From Shewanella fidelis ATCC BAA-318 (GTDB taxonomy: Bacteria; Pseudomonadota; Gammaproteobacteria; Enterobacterales; Shewanellaceae), in NCBI RefSeq assembly GCF_000518605.1, contig NZ_JADX01000005.1, forward strand, positions 310,001-374,000: a DNA stretch of 64,000 nucleotides, read 5' to 3'. The notes under the pieces were generated by a model. The model saw nothing but the letters and a program-made list of their open reading frames with translations, did not search any database and was not told the DNA's origin. Below are positions 8,632-20,132 of this stretch, piece by piece. Each line of letters opens with the position of its first letter. Within the stretch, counting starts at the first letter, position 1. The position numbers were made by a program, and so were the translations under genes.

Positions 8632-8753
8632 TCGTCAGCAGCCAATTCACCGTATTTAAAGTCAAATTAACAGTAAGCATGCACAATAACGCTTGTTAGT
8701 CAGATCAAAAGCATGTGTTGGCGTAATTCGCCATTTTTGAGTAAGGGTAAAAG

Positions 8754-9974
8754 ATGTTAAGCACACAAACTTATGATGTCGCAGTTGTTGGTGGAGGCAT
8801 GGTAGGCCTTGCCACAGCCATAGGTTTAGCGATGGAAGGCATTAAAGTCGTGGTGATTGATGCCGGACAAACTCAAGCTGTATCGGGTGCACCTAAACTT
8901 AGGGTGAGCGCGATTAACAAGGCCAGTCAACAACTGATCACCAACTTAGGTGCTTGGCCATACTTGGCTGCATCGAGAGTGAGCCCTTACCAAAAGATGC
9001 AAGTTTGGGACAAAGACAGCCTAGGTAAAATTGATTTTGACGCCCACTCACTGAGTGAAACTCATTTAGGTTCGATTATCGAAAATGACGCCATTGCTTT
9101 TGCGTTGGCCGAGCGAGCAGGTGAGCTAAGCGAGCTGACTTATATTGAAAACACCCGTTTAGAGCGGATTGCCTTTGGCGAACGCGAAGCATGGTTAACC
9201 TTAGATAATGGCGACAATGTGAGCGCGGCATTAGTGGTTGCTGCCGATGGTGCCAACTCTTGGGTACGCGAGCAATGTAAAATCCCAATGACATTCTGGG
9301 ACTATAACCACCATGCGATAGTCGCCACTATCCGTACCGAGTTACCTCATGGCGAAACCGCCAGACAAGTATTCGACGCCGAAGGGCCATTAGCGTTTCT
9401 GCCGTTGTATGAAACTAACCTCAGCTCGATTGTTTGGTCAGTGTCACCACAAAAAGCTGAGCAATTGTTAGCACTAGATAACGTTGCCTTTGAGCGTGCA
9501 TTAACCGCTGCTTTTGATGGCCGTTTAGGTATGTGCAGCCTAGAAAGTGATCGTCAGTCGTTCCCGTTACGTATGCGATATGCGCGTCACTTTGCACGAC
9601 CACGTTTAGTATTGGCTGGCGATGCGGCACATACGATCCACCCGTTAGCAGGCCAAGGGGTTAACTTAGGCTTCCTTGATGCTGCGGCCATTGTTGAAGC
9701 GGTGAGCGAGCTAAAACAGCAAGGTAAAGACATTGGTGACTACAAACACCTACGCGATTTAGAGCGCTGGCGTAAAGCGGAAGCACTAGAAATGATCACC
9801 GCAATGGAAGGCTTTAAGCGCTTATTCCAAGGTACTAATCCGGTGACCAAAGCGATCCGTGATATTGGCTTAAATTTCGTCGACAATTTTGCGCCATTGA
9901 AAACACTGTTTATTCAACAGGCGCTAGGTAACAAGAACAACCTGCCTAAGCTTTGTCGTCGTAACCAAAATTAA
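8754..9974 (+). CDS. ubiI: FAD-dependent ubiquinone-synthesis hydroxylase UbiI (VisC)
   Basis: The 406-residue flavoprotein is a second UbiH/UbiF-family monooxygenase, with AVVGGGMVGLATAIGLA at the N-terminus, the DG motif VVAADGANSWVR in the middle and GDAAHTIHPLAGQGVNLGF toward the C-terminus. UbiI hydroxylates the C5 position of the ubiquinone precursor ring. AAGGG precedes the ATG. It lies 122 bp after ubiH and upstream of gcvT, the order known from Shewanella and enterobacteria. Confidence 0.87.
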   Translation: MLSTQTYDVAVVGGGMVGLATAIGLAMEGIKVVVIDAGQTQAVSGAPKLRVSAINKASQQLITNLGAWPYLAASRVSPYQKMQVWDKDSLGKIDFDAHSLSETHLGSIIENDAIAFALAERAGELSELTYIENTRLERIAFGEREAWLTLDNGDNVSAALVVAADGANSWVREQCKIPMTFWDYNHHAIVATIRTELPHGETARQVFDAEGPLAFLPLYETNLSSIVWSVSPQKAEQLLALDNVAFERALTAAFDGRLGMCSLESDRQSFPLRMRYARHFARPRLVLAGDAAHTIHPLAGQGVNLGFLDAAAIVEAVSELKQQGKDIGDYKHLRDLERWRKAEALEMITAMEGFKRLFQGTNPVTKAIRDIGLNFVDNFAPLKTLFIQQALGNKNNLPKLCRRNQN

Positions 9975-10267
9975 TCATGATCAAATTTCATGTACAGCTA
10001 AATAAGCCTTTTATTTCATGTATTTGTTTATTTTGCTTTTAGCTAGGTTGAATGTTTGTGGTTGTTTTAACAATTTTGCAATAAGAAAAACTAATGCCAA
10101 AACTGTTCGGATTAGAAAATTCTTTTGTATACAAAGTGACGACTCAAGGTATAATTTCGCCGCATTTTAATGCGAGGACATAAATCTGGTGCCACTACCT
10201 TACACAAGCACAGCCTATATGTGCCGGCATCAGCAGCAGACTAAAAGACCCCAAAGAAGGGATAAAA
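9975..10267 (+). promoter_or_regulatory. gcvT promoter region
   Basis: This 293-bp gap precedes gcvT. TATAAT at 10150-10155 is a good -10 box, with TTGTAT at 10125-10130 as a distant -35 (spacing 19). A ribosome site AGAAGGGA lies just before the gcvT ATG. I looked for glycine-riboswitch features and found no convincing aptamer. Confidence 0.5.
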
Positions 10268-11362
10268 ATGGCTAACAAAACTGTACTTTTTAACAAGCAT
10301 CTAGAATCAAACGGTAAGATGGTAGACTTCCACGGTTGGGATATGCCACTTAACTATGGTTCACAAATCGAAGAGCACCACGCGGTTCGTCAAGACGCAG
10401 GTATGTTCGACGTATCTCACATGACAGTGGTTGATGTGATTGGTGATGACGCTTGTGCCTTTTTACGTAAGTTGCTAGCCAACGATGTCGCTAAACTTAA
10501 AGTGCCAGGTAAGGCGCTTTACGGCGGTATGCTTGACCATAACGGCGGCGTAATCGACGACCTTATTACTTATTACCTATCAGATACTGAGTACCGCATT
10601 GTGGTTAACTCAGCTACCCGCGAAAAAGATCTCGCGTGGATCAACGAACAAGTTCAAGGCTTTAGTGTTGAAGTGACTGAGCGTCCAGAGCTGGCGATGA
10701 TCGCGGTACAAGGCCCTAACGCTAAAGCAAAAGCAGCAACAGTATTCAATGCAGAGCAAAATGCAGCAGTTGAAGGCATGAAGCCATTCTTTGGTGTGCA
10801 GTCTGGTTCACTGTTTATTGCCACTACCGGTTACACAGGTGAAACTGGCTATGAAGTTATCGTGCCAGAAGCTGAGGCCGAAGCACTATGGCAAGCATTC
10901 CTAGAAGCAGGCATTCGCCCATGTGGCTTAGGTGCACGTGACACACTACGTCTAGAAGCTGGCATGAACCTTTACGGCCTAGATATGGACGAAAGCGTGA
11001 ACCCACTCGCCGCTAACATGGGCTGGACAGTTGCATGGGAGCCAAGTGATCGTGACTTTAACGGTCGCCAAGCGCTAGAAAAGATTAAAGCAGAAGGCAC
11101 AGACAAGCTTGTAGGCTTAATCATGGATGCTAAAGGCGTTATCCGTCACGGCATGGCGGTATTCTTTACCGATTGTGATGGTGTTGAGCAACAAGGTACG
11201 ATTACTAGTGGTACATTCTCACCAACATTAGGTTATTCAATCGCAATGGCGCGCGTACCTAATACCATTGGTGATGTGGCTGAAGTAGAAATGCGTAAAA
11301 AGCGTGTACCGGTAAAAGTTATTGCACCGTCGTTTGTACGCAACGGTAAACAAGCATTCTAA
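10268..11362 (+). CDS. gcvT: Glycine cleavage system T protein (aminomethyltransferase)
   Basis: GcvT transfers the aminomethyl carbon from lipoyl-GcvH to tetrahydrofolate, releasing ammonia and forming 5,10-methylene-THF. The 364 residues match the family length. Visible hallmarks are [32 protein letters not shown], the NDV loop after [15 protein letters not shown] and [18 protein letters not shown]. It is the first gene of gcvT-gcvH-gcvP, but an unusually long gap with structured repeats separates it from gcvH. Confidence 0.97.
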   Translation: MANKTVLFNKHLESNGKMVDFHGWDMPLNYGSQIEEHHAVRQDAGMFDVSHMTVVDVIGDDACAFLRKLLANDVAKLKVPGKALYGGMLDHNGGVIDDLITYYLSDTEYRIVVNSATREKDLAWINEQVQGFSVEVTERPELAMIAVQGPNAKAKAATVFNAEQNAAVEGMKPFFGVQSGSLFIATTGYTGETGYEVIVPEAEAEALWQAFLEAGIRPCGLGARDTLRLEAGMNLYGLDMDESVNPLAANMGWTVAWEPSDRDFNGRQALEKIKAEGTDKLVGLIMDAKGVIRHGMAVFFTDCDGVEQQGTITSGTFSPTLGYSIAMARVPNTIGDVAEVEMRKKRVPVKVIAPSFVRNGKQAF

Positions 11363-11933
11363 TTTTTCTGGCTTAATACTGGCTATTTAGTCCTACTTTG
11401 TTGTCGCCAGTGCTCGTTGATGCTTATCAACTGCGCGCTGGCTCCTAAAATTAGCACTAAATTGCTGCGTATTTAGCTCAGAAAAAAGGCTTGTTTATAT
11501 TGGTGGGGTTATAGCTATTTGCATTGGCTTCGTTGTCGAAAGTGCTCATTGATGCTTATCAACTGCGCGCTTTCTCCTAGAATCCAAAGCAACTATCGGC
11601 TAACCCCACCATATAATGGCTACTGAGTTTGATTAGCTCAGAAAAAGGTTTGTTTAAACCGTTTGTGATACCGCGAATATAAAATGTAGTCGTGGCATGT
11701 AAGATAGAGCAAAATTGACGATTTCATCTATTTTTAGCTAACACTTAATAAAGCGTAAAAATAATCGATTTGCCTTGTTGAACTAAATCAATGTGGCAAA
11801 CGTCAAAAAGTAGATGAAATCACTGCACTTATGATGTAAAAAAGGTGCAAAAATTGATATAAGCCTTATTAGGCAAGTCAGTGTAACGTCTTATTAAATA
11901 CAGAATTAGAACATCGAATAAGGATTTAGACCA
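11363..11933. repeat. Two large hairpin elements in the gcvT-gcvH gap
   Basis: The 571-bp gap holds two copies of a ~50-bp core (11401-11450 and 11533-11582), each built on the stem GTTGAT/ATCAAC or ATTGAT/ATCAAC with a GCTT loop. In copy 1 the outer pairs are CCAG/CTGG; in copy 2 GAAAG/CTTTC, so the pairing is kept while sequence changes. Copy 2 is nested in longer arms: TGGTGGGGTTA (11501-11511) with TAACCCCACCA (11601-11611). A third, wider inverted repeat, GATTTCATCTA (11720-11730) with TAGATGAAATC (11811-11821), lies nearer gcvH. A promoter for gcvH may also be here. Confidence 0.7.
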
Positions 11934-12323
11934 ATGAGCAATATCCCAGCTGAACTTAAATATGCTTCTTCTCACGAGTGGATCCGTAAAGAAGAAGACG
12001 GTAGCTACACAGTCGGTATCAGTGAGCACGCTCAAGAGCTTTTGGGTGACATGGTGTTCGTTGAGCTACCAGAAGTAGGCGATGATGTTAGCGCGGGTGA
12101 AGACTGCGCAGTAGCAGAGTCTGTAAAAGCGGCATCAGATATCTACGCACCACTATCAGGCGAAGTTGTTGCAGTAAACGAAGCACTGGAAGATTCTCCA
12201 GAGCTAGTAAACAGCGACGCATTCGGTGACGGTTGGTTCTTCCGCGTGATGCCAAACGACCTTGCTGAACTAGACAACTTGCTTGATGCCGAAGGTTATC
12301 AAGCGGTTATCGACGAAGAATAA
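11934..12323 (+). CDS. gcvH: Glycine cleavage system H protein (lipoyl carrier)
   Basis: GcvH shuttles the aminomethyl group between GcvP, GcvT and the L protein on a lipoylated lysine. The 129-residue product has the H-protein start [11 protein letters not shown] and the lipoylation site [13 protein letters not shown], with Lys65 as the likely modified residue. TAAGGATTTAGACC precedes the ATG. It ends in an intrinsic terminator before gcvP, so part of its mRNA is probably monocistronic, which would allow extra H protein. Confidence 0.97.
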   Translation: MSNIPAELKYASSHEWIRKEEDGSYTVGISEHAQELLGDMVFVELPEVGDDVSAGEDCAVAESVKAASDIYAPLSGEVVAVNEALEDSPELVNSDAFGDGWFFRVMPNDLAELDNLLDAEGYQAVIDEE

Positions 12324-12338
12324 GCGTCGATGACTAAC

Positions 12339-12371
12339 AAAGCCCCAACTCATCGCTGAGTGGGGCTTTGT
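12339..12371 (+). terminator. Intrinsic terminator after gcvH
   Basis: AAAGCCCCA and TGGGGCTTT pair around a short loop and run into a T-rich stretch. It separates gcvH from gcvP. Confidence 0.85.
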
Positions 12372-12530
12372 TCGTTATATGGGCTATACCCTTGTAAAAG
12401 TCAGGGAAATAGCAGCAAAAGGCAGAAATTACACAAGCAAATACTGCCAAAAATCGAATTCTAAACTAAAGAGACCGGTAGCTCCTCCCCCCTACAGGTA
12501 GGATACTGGCAAATAGGAACTAGGTTACCC

Positions 12531-15419
12531 ATGACCACAGAAACCCTTACACAACTAGAGCAGCACGAATTATTTCTTCGTCGCCACATTGGCCCAGGTG
12601 CAGAGCAGCAACAAGAGATGCTTAACTTTGTTGGCGCTGAGTCATTAGAGGATTTAACCGCACAGATTGTGCCGGGTGCTATTTTATTAAACCGTGACTT
12701 AGCGGTTGGTGATTCATGTGGCGAAGCAGAAGGCCTAGCCTATATCCGCAAAATTGCGCAAAAAAACCAAGTATTCAAAAGCTACATTGGTATGGGCTAC
12801 CACGGCACTGAAGTACCAAGCGTTATTCAGCGCAACGTACTAGAAAATCCGGGTTGGTACACCGCGTACACACCATACCAGCCAGAAATCGCCCAAGGCC
12901 GTCTTGAAGCGATTTTGAACTTCCAGCAAATGTCGATGGATTTAACCGGTCTAGACTTAGCTTCTGCGTCACTGCTTGATGAAGCAACAGCAGCTGCTGA
13001 AGCAATGGCTCTGTCTAAGCGTGTATCTAAAGCAAAAAAAGCCAACATCTACTTTGTCGCTGATGATGTATTCCCACAAACTATCGACGTAGTGAAAACC
13101 CGCGCTGAATGTTTTGGTTTTGAAGTTATCGTAGGCCCTGCTGAAGATGCCGTTAACTACGAGCTATTTGGTGCCTTGTTCCAATACACTAACGTTCACG
13201 GTGAAATCGTTGATCACAGCGAGCTATTTGCCAAGCTGCACGAGAAAAAAGCATTAGTTTCAGTCGCGGCCGATATCATGTCGCTAGTCATGCTAAAGTC
13301 GCCGGGCTCAATGGGCGCAGACGTTGTATTTGGTAACTCTCAGCGCTTTGGTGTACCAATGGGCTTTGGTGGTCCACACGCTGCTTTCTTTGTGACGCGT
13401 GATGCGCACAAGCGTTCACTACCGGGTCGTATTATTGGTGTATCACAAGACACTCGTGGCAACCGTGCACTGCGTATGGCAATGCAAACTCGCGAGCAGC
13501 ATATTCGCCGCGAAAAAGCGAACTCAAACATTTGTACTGCACAGGTGCTGCTGGCCAACATGGCATCTTTCTATGCAGTATTCCATGGTCCACAAGGTCT
13601 TAAAACGATTGCAGAGCGCATTCACCGCCTAACCGATATCGTTGCAGCTGGTTTGACTGCAAAAGGCGTAGAGCTAGTGAACAGTACTTGGTTTGATACC
13701 CTTTCAATTAAAGGCTTAGATGTTGCAGCGGTTAAAGCGCGCGCAGTAGAAGCTGGCCTAAACCTACGTATCGACAACGACGGTATTGTGGGCTTGAGCT
13801 TAGCTGAAACCACTACTCGCGGTGATGTTGCAGAGCTATTTGATGTGATCCTTGGCGCAGGCCATGGCCTAGATGTTGCTGCACTTGATAGCGAAATCAT
13901 TGCTAACGGCAGCCAGTCAATCCCATCTGAACTACTACGTACCGATGCGATTTTGACGCACCCAACCTTTAATCGCTACCAAAGCGAAACAGAGATGATG
14001 CGTTACATCAAGCGTTTAGAAAGCAAAGATCTTGCCCTAAACCACTCGATGATTTCTCTTGGTTCATGCACCATGAAGCTAAACGCGGCAACTGAGATGG
14101 CGCCGGTTTCTTGGCCTGAATTTGGTAACATGCACCCGTTCTGCCCAACAGAGCAAGCGCAAGGTTACGCTCAGTTACTTGAAGAGCTATCAGCATGGTT
14201 AGTTGAAATCACCGGCTACGATGCAGTATCACTGCAGCCAAACTCGGGTGCACAAGGTGAATACGCAGGTTTGTTAGCAATTAAGCAATACCACGAGTCT
14301 CGCGGCGACGCGCACCGTAATGTGTGTCTAATCCCGCAATCAGCCCATGGCACTAACCCTGCATCGGCGCAGCTTGCAGGCATGAAGATTGTGGTTACTG
14401 CCTGTGACAAGGCCGGTAACATCGACATGGAAGACCTACGTGCGAAAGCGGCTGAAGTGGCTGATAACCTATCTTGCATCATGGTGACTTACCCATCGAC
14501 TCACGGTGTATACGAAGAAAGCATCGCAGAGATCTGTGAAGTGGTACATCAGCACGGCGGTCAAGTTTACCTTGATGGCGCAAACATGAACGCACAGGTT
14601 GGCCTAACATCACCGGGCTTTATTGGCGCAGACGTATCGCACCTTAACCTACACAAAACGTTCGCTATTCCACATGGCGGCGGCGGACCAGGTATGGGCC
14701 CAATTGGTGTTAAAAAGCACCTTGCTCCGTTCCTATCTGGCCACAGTGTTATCAAGCACGGTTTAGAGTCAGACAACAACGGCGCAGTATCTGCAGCACC
14801 ATTTGGTAGCGCAGGCATTCTGCCAATTACTTGGATGTACATTAAGCTGTTAGGTAAAAAAGGCCTACGTCAGTCAACACAAGTGGCGCTACTAAACGCT
14901 AACTACGTGATGAAGAAGCTATCAGCCCATTACCCAGTGCTATACACAGGCCGTAACGACCGTGTAGCGCACGAGTGCATCATTGATTTACGTCCGCTTA
15001 AAGAAGCATCTGGCGTGACTGAGATGGATATTGCTAAGCGTCTAAACGACTACGGCTTCCACGCGCCAACCATGAGCTTCCCTGTTGCAGGTACGCTAAT
15101 GATTGAGCCGACAGAGTCAGAGTCTAAAGTTGAGCTAGACAGATTCATCGAGGCAATGGTGTCTATCCGCGGCGAAATCGCTAAGGTAGAAGCAGGTGAG
15201 TGGCCAGTGGATAACAACCCTCTGCACAACGCACCGCACACCATGGCTGACATTATGGACCCTGCATTTGATGAGCGTCCATATAGCCGTGAAGAAGCTG
15301 TGTTCCCAACTGCAGCGGTTAAGGCGAATAAGTTCTGGCCAACGGTTAACCGTATTGATGATGTGTTTGGTGACCGCAACCTAATGTGTAGTTGTGCACC
15401 TGTATCTGACTACGAATAA
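12531..15419 (+). CDS. gcvP: Glycine dehydrogenase (decarboxylating), P protein
   Basis: GcvP is the pyridoxal-phosphate enzyme that decarboxylates glycine and loads the aminomethyl group on GcvH. The product has 962 residues, the size of the fused single-chain P protein. The N-terminal FLRRHIGPG, the glycine-rich segment near 300 and the PLP site HLNLHKTF with Lys709 are visible, followed by [14 protein letters not shown]. About 200 bp lie between gcvH and gcvP, with a terminator in between. Its own terminator follows at 15581. Confidence 0.97.
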   Translation: MTTETLTQLEQHELFLRRHIGPGAEQQQEMLNFVGAESLEDLTAQIVPGAILLNRDLAVGDSCGEAEGLAYIRKIAQKNQVFKSYIGMGYHGTEVPSVIQRNVLENPGWYTAYTPYQPEIAQGRLEAILNFQQMSMDLTGLDLASASLLDEATAAAEAMALSKRVSKAKKANIYFVADDVFPQTIDVVKTRAECFGFEVIVGPAEDAVNYELFGALFQYTNVHGEIVDHSELFAKLHEKKALVSVAADIMSLVMLKSPGSMGADVVFGNSQRFGVPMGFGGPHAAFFVTRDAHKRSLPGRIIGVSQDTRGNRALRMAMQTREQHIRREKANSNICTAQVLLANMASFYAVFHGPQGLKTIAERIHRLTDIVAAGLTAKGVELVNSTWFDTLSIKGLDVAAVKARAVEAGLNLRIDNDGIVGLSLAETTTRGDVAELFDVILGAGHGLDVAALDSEIIANGSQSIPSELLRTDAILTHPTFNRYQSETEMMRYIKRLESKDLALNHSMISLGSCTMKLNAATEMAPVSWPEFGNMHPFCPTEQAQGYAQLLEELSAWLVEITGYDAVSLQPNSGAQGEYAGLLAIKQYHESRGDAHRNVCLIPQSAHGTNPASAQLAGMKIVVTACDKAGNIDMEDLRAKAAEVADNLSCIMVTYPSTHGVYEESIAEICEVVHQHGGQVYLDGANMNAQVGLTSPGFIGADVSHLNLHKTFAIPHGGGGPGMGPIGVKKHLAPFLSGHSVIKHGLESDNNGAVSAAPFGSAGILPITWMYIKLLGKKGLRQSTQVALLNANYVMKKLSAHYPVLYTGRNDRVAHECIIDLRPLKEASGVTEMDIAKRLNDYGFHAPTMSFPVAGTLMIEPTESESKVELDRFIEAMVSIRGEIAKVEAGEWPVDNNPLHNAPHTMADIMDPAFDERPYSREEAVFPTAAVKANKFWPTVNRIDDVFGDRNLMCSCAPVSDYE

Positions 15420-15457
15420 TTGCTGCTTGGGCTTGCTACTGCGGCGTTGAACCTCGT

Positions 15458-15479
15458 CTCCAGTCCTCATTGACTGGAG
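15458..15479. repeat. Short palindrome, member of a dispersed family
   Basis: CTCCAGTC and GACTGGAG flank a six-base loop, downstream of gcvP. A close relative is at 17284-17307. Both sit in similar surroundings (GGAGTCAACT against GGAGTTAACT). Confidence 0.65.
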
Positions 15480-15580
15480 TCAACTCCGGGCTAGAGCCTT
15501 CGGTTCGCCTAGCATTAGCTTCGCCAGCGACGCAATTATGGAAACTGTGAGTTTGGTGGTTTCTGGTGGTTAAAGAATTG

Positions 15581-15609
15581 AAAAAGCGAACCGATTGGTT
15601 CGCTTTTTT
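15581..15609 (+). terminator. Intrinsic terminator after gcvP
   Basis: AAAAAGCGAACC, a four-base loop, and GGTTCGCTTTTTT form a strong symmetrical terminator. Confidence 0.9.
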
Positions 15610-15719
15610 GTTTTTAAGGGTATGAATTTTAGATTAAAAGTAAAATAATTTGATTTTTATCACCCTGAGGAGGTTTTAAAACCCCTATTGTAAGGAACAC
15701 AATTATAAAGGAGTAAGAA

Positions 15720-16382
15720 ATGGATTTTATTTCATGGCGGAAGCGTGAACTGCACAAGGAGAAGTTTTTCATTGAAGACGGGATTCTTAACAAAGACCTT
15801 TGGGAAAAAGCACCTGTTAAAGTGCTGTTTTTGATGAAAGAGGCTTATGAAAGTTCAACTGAAACCGAACAAGAATGGGCGCTAAATGAATACCTAGCTT
15901 CTAAAACGTTAAAAGAACTAGGTAAGCCGATGTGGTGGTCTGTAGCGCACTGGCTTGATGGCATTAATAAGCTTATCGTTACTGGTGAAGTTCAATCATT
16001 TGATGAAGGTTACAAATCAGATCCCAAGGTCGAAGAGGCCTTTCAAAGCTGCGCTATTATCAATATCAAAAAGAGTGCTGGTCAAAGCTCATCTGCGGTA
16101 GATGATCTATCGAAATATGTTGATAGTGATTGGGATTTATTACTTGAACAAATCAAAGCTATTAACCCAGATCTGATCATTTGCGGTGCGACCTACCCAC
16201 TAATTGCGCCTAAGTTAGGTAAACCAACAAAGTCTGCCGAATGGTTGTATCAAACCGAAGGCTATTACTTTGTCGACTTTTGGCATCCATCAAATCAATG
16301 GCCGTATAAAGTGAAATATTACTCGTTGCTCTCAGCGCTGAAGCAGTCGAAAGAGTTGTGGCAACCACTTCGAGCCCTGTAG
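15720..16382 (+). CDS. Unrecognised protein, possible uracil-DNA-glycosylase-like fold
   Basis: The 220-residue soluble protein has a strong ribosome site (AAAGGAG) before its ATG and no signal peptide. VKVLFLMKEAY (about residue 34), PDLIICGATYP (about 150) and FWHPSNQWPY (about 190) sit where UDG-superfamily enzymes have their GxxPG-like, central strand and HPS-type motifs. The spacing is suggestive, but the first motif lacks the classical glycine/proline signature, so this is only an inference. It stands alone after the gcvP terminator. It could equally be an unrelated Rossmann-like protein. Confidence 0.65.
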   Translation: MDFISWRKRELHKEKFFIEDGILNKDLWEKAPVKVLFLMKEAYESSTETEQEWALNEYLASKTLKELGKPMWWSVAHWLDGINKLIVTGEVQSFDEGYKSDPKVEEAFQSCAIINIKKSAGQSSSAVDDLSKYVDSDWDLLLEQIKAINPDLIICGATYPLIAPKLGKPTKSAEWLYQTEGYYFVDFWHPSNQWPYKVKYYSLLSALKQSKELWQPLRAL

Positions 16383-16499
16383 ATTAAGCTCTACACTGGC
16401 AGCAATGCAATTATTTGGAAAGCACCCTTTGTGGTGCGTTTTTATTGGGCTTTTTATGGCCTACGGCCACTAAAGTCGTGGCGCTTCGCCCACACCCGA

Positions 16500-16532
16500 C
16501 CAAAAGGGGAAAAGCGCTTGTTCCCCTTTTGG
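16500..16532. repeat. 12-bp inverted repeat
   Basis: CCAAAAGGGGAA and TTCCCCTTTTGG are perfect inverted arms around a short loop. It lies in the otherwise empty gap 16383-16717, which shows only broken short frames and palindromic scraps. Confidence 0.6.
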
Positions 16533-16681
16533 AAATCCCCCAGCGCCCCGACGAAATTTTCTGAGAAGCGAAAGATTCCGAGGGGAAGTTGGTGTGATCT
16601 TCAAGGGGAGAGTATTAAGCATCACTATGCTGCTATATCTGTACTAGTTTCATAGAGAGTCGGAACTAGCAAACTCTATAG

Positions 16682-17077
16682 TTATATCTCAACTCTTCTA
16701 GTTCGCTTAAGCCGTTATTGTTTGGGCTGGAAATGTGGCTCAACTTTCAAGCCTTAAAGGCAGATTGGTATTGTGAGGAAGCCTGTATCTTGGTTTTCAA
16801 CTTTACCTTGGTTAGGTGCTTGGAAGATAAAGGGCTGGCTGTTAGTGAAAAGAGTGGAAACGCTGCGGCGTCTAGTAATGAAAAGTGGATAGTCGAGGAT
16901 GGTTACGCTTATTGCCACGACAGCACGAGCTTAAAGACCACGGCGTTTATTGCGGTTGCTGACTTGTTTGAAGCTGGTGTGGGGATAGATCTGGCGATTA
17001 AGGGGCGGTTGGTGAGTGTGGTTAATGGTGTTGCTAAGTCTTTAGGTCTGCAGAATGTTATGCTTCTTTTCGTTTAA
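16682..17077 (+). pseudogene. 5'-truncated paralog of the protein at 34599-34994
   Basis: The frame to the stop at 17077 encodes LEMWLNFQALKADWY and related blocks shared with the intact 131-residue paralog at 34599-34994. Homology extends upstream of any usable start: in-frame codons from 16691 read NSSSSLKPLL, matching NFSDSLKPLL of the paralog, but a TAG stop lies at 16679-16681 and no ATG or GTG follows at the right place. Only a TTG at 16718 could start a shortened 119-residue product. A decayed or truncated gene is the best reading. The family is unknown to me. Confidence 0.6.
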
Positions 17078-18781
<1,704 letters not shown>

Positions 18782-18793
18782 GTAAGCATTAAA

Positions 18794-18911
18794 AGGTGTT
18801 GCTCAGCAGTTGTAGCTGAGCGACCAACGCAATTTGCTTGAGACGTTTTCTATCGCTTAAGCAAATTGCACAAGCTGGAGCTTGCAGGTTCGAGTTCCAG
18901 CTTAGTTTTTC
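18794..18911. repeat. Three consecutive inverted repeats between frmA and fghA
   Basis: In order: GTTGCTCAGC with GCTGAGCGACCAAC, GCAATTTGCTT with AAGCAAATTGC, and AAGCTGGA with TCCAGCTT, the last followed by a T-rich stretch and so terminator-like. They fill nearly the whole gap and may attenuate or stabilise the downstream message. Confidence 0.6.
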
Positions 18912-18922
18912 TGGGAGTTATT

Positions 18923-19762
18923 ATGTCAATGTTAAGTCATCTTTCTAGCAACAAAAGCTTTGGCGGCTGGCATAAGCAATATCAGCACAGCAGCACTGTA
19001 TTGAACTGTAATATGCGCTTTGCTATTTATCTGCCACCACAGGCTGAAACTCAAAAAGTGCCGGTGCTGTATTGGTTATCGGGTCTGACTTGCACTGACG
19101 AAAACTTTATGCAAAAAGCGGGGGCTCAGAGTATTGCTGCTGAATTAGGTATCGCTATCGTTGCACCGGACACAAGCCCGCGTGGAGACGAGGTTGCTAA
19201 TGATGAAGCTTACGATTTGGGTCAAGGGGCAGGTTTTTATGTCAATGCGACTCAAGCGCCATGGGATAAGCACTTCCACATGTACGATTATGTGGTAAAT
19301 GAACTGCCAGCCTTGATTGAAGCAGAGTTTCCGGTTACTGATGTGCGTGCCATTAGTGGTCATTCCATGGGCGGGCATGGTGCGTTAATGATTGCGCTGC
19401 GTAATCCTCAACGTTATCGCTCGGTATCAGCATTTAGTCCAATTGTTAACCCAAGCCAAGTGCCGTGGGGCCAAAAAGCATTTAGTGCTTACTTAGGTGG
19501 CGATAAAACAGCATGGCAGCAATATGATAGTTGCGCGCTAATGGCTGCGTCTGCTGGTTCACTGCAACTACCTGCGTTAGTTGACCAAGGTCTGTCAGAT
19601 GACTTTTTGCCTGAACAGTTACAACCGCAAGCATTGCTGAATGCTGCTGAGGCTTCTGGTTATCCGCTGACGCTGAATCAGCACCTAGGTTACGATCATA
19701 GCTACTACTTTATTGCTAGCTATATTGAAGCGCATTTACGTTTCCACGCTAAGTGGTTGTGA
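18923..19762 (+). CDS. fghA: S-formylglutathione hydrolase
   Basis: This serine hydrolase of the esterase D family splits S-formylglutathione to formate and glutathione, completing formaldehyde detoxification after FrmA. The nucleophile is in [12 protein letters not shown], the acid probably in DQGLSDDFL and the histidine in GYDHSYYF. The frame opens at 18866, but ATG 18923 has a good ribosome site (GGGAG, five bases upstream) and gives 279 residues, close to E. coli FrmB. It lies about 140 bp after frmA behind three hairpins. Confidence 0.94.
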   Translation: MSMLSHLSSNKSFGGWHKQYQHSSTVLNCNMRFAIYLPPQAETQKVPVLYWLSGLTCTDENFMQKAGAQSIAAELGIAIVAPDTSPRGDEVANDEAYDLGQGAGFYVNATQAPWDKHFHMYDYVVNELPALIEAEFPVTDVRAISGHSMGGHGALMIALRNPQRYRSVSAFSPIVNPSQVPWGQKAFSAYLGGDKTAWQQYDSCALMAASAGSLQLPALVDQGLSDDFLPEQLQPQALLNAAEASGYPLTLNQHLGYDHSYYFIASYIEAHLRFHAKWL

Positions 19763-20132
19763 TCCTACTTAAGCTTATATCGCAGTCGGCCTTATGAAAA
19801 CCCCAGCCGTATCAAACTAAAATTTAGCGCCGCCATTGCACAACGCAACTATTACACAATGCAATTAGCGCACAACGTAATTATTACACAAAGGAACTAT
19901 TACACACCGCAATATGGACGTTGGTGGCCTGTTGCTTGTTAGCGGCTTTCAGCGGCTACAAAAATATAGCCAATTTTAGCTTAGATAAATGACTGCAACC
20001 CCACCATTACTTAGCCACTAAGTCATCTTAGAGGCGATTAAAAATTACAAGCGAGAGCTTTCAAGCGTGTTAGCAATAGGTGATTAAATTCAATCATATA
20101 AGCAACAGCGCTGCTTTAAATCGGAGCAAATT
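19763..20132. other. Gap upstream of ndh with short direct repeats
   Basis: The 370-bp gap contains near-copies of AACTATTACACA at 19847, 19878 and 19895. I see no gene. The promoter of ndh is presumably in the last 150 bp. Confidence 0.4.

Noticed and set aside
9975..10267. Glycine riboswitch upstream of gcvT
   Set aside because: No pair of aptamer-like domains or the usual conserved purine-rich core could be found; the same holds for the gcvT-gcvH gap.
12823..15384. Several 60-109-residue ORFs inside gcvP
   Set aside because: They are antisense or shifted shadows of gcvP, which has strong motif support along its length.
16431..16655. 74-residue plus-strand ORF
   Set aside because: It covers palindromic repeats, has no ribosome site and its product looks like translated repeat.
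18870..18910. tRNA-like T-arm sequence GGTTCGAGTTCC
   Set aside because: Only the T-loop-like segment is present; there are no D-arm, anticodon arm or full acceptor stem.
18866..18922. N-terminal extension of FghA from ATG 18866
   Set aside because: It lies across an inverted repeat, lacks a ribosome site and extends the protein beyond family length; ATG 18923 has GGGAG upstream.
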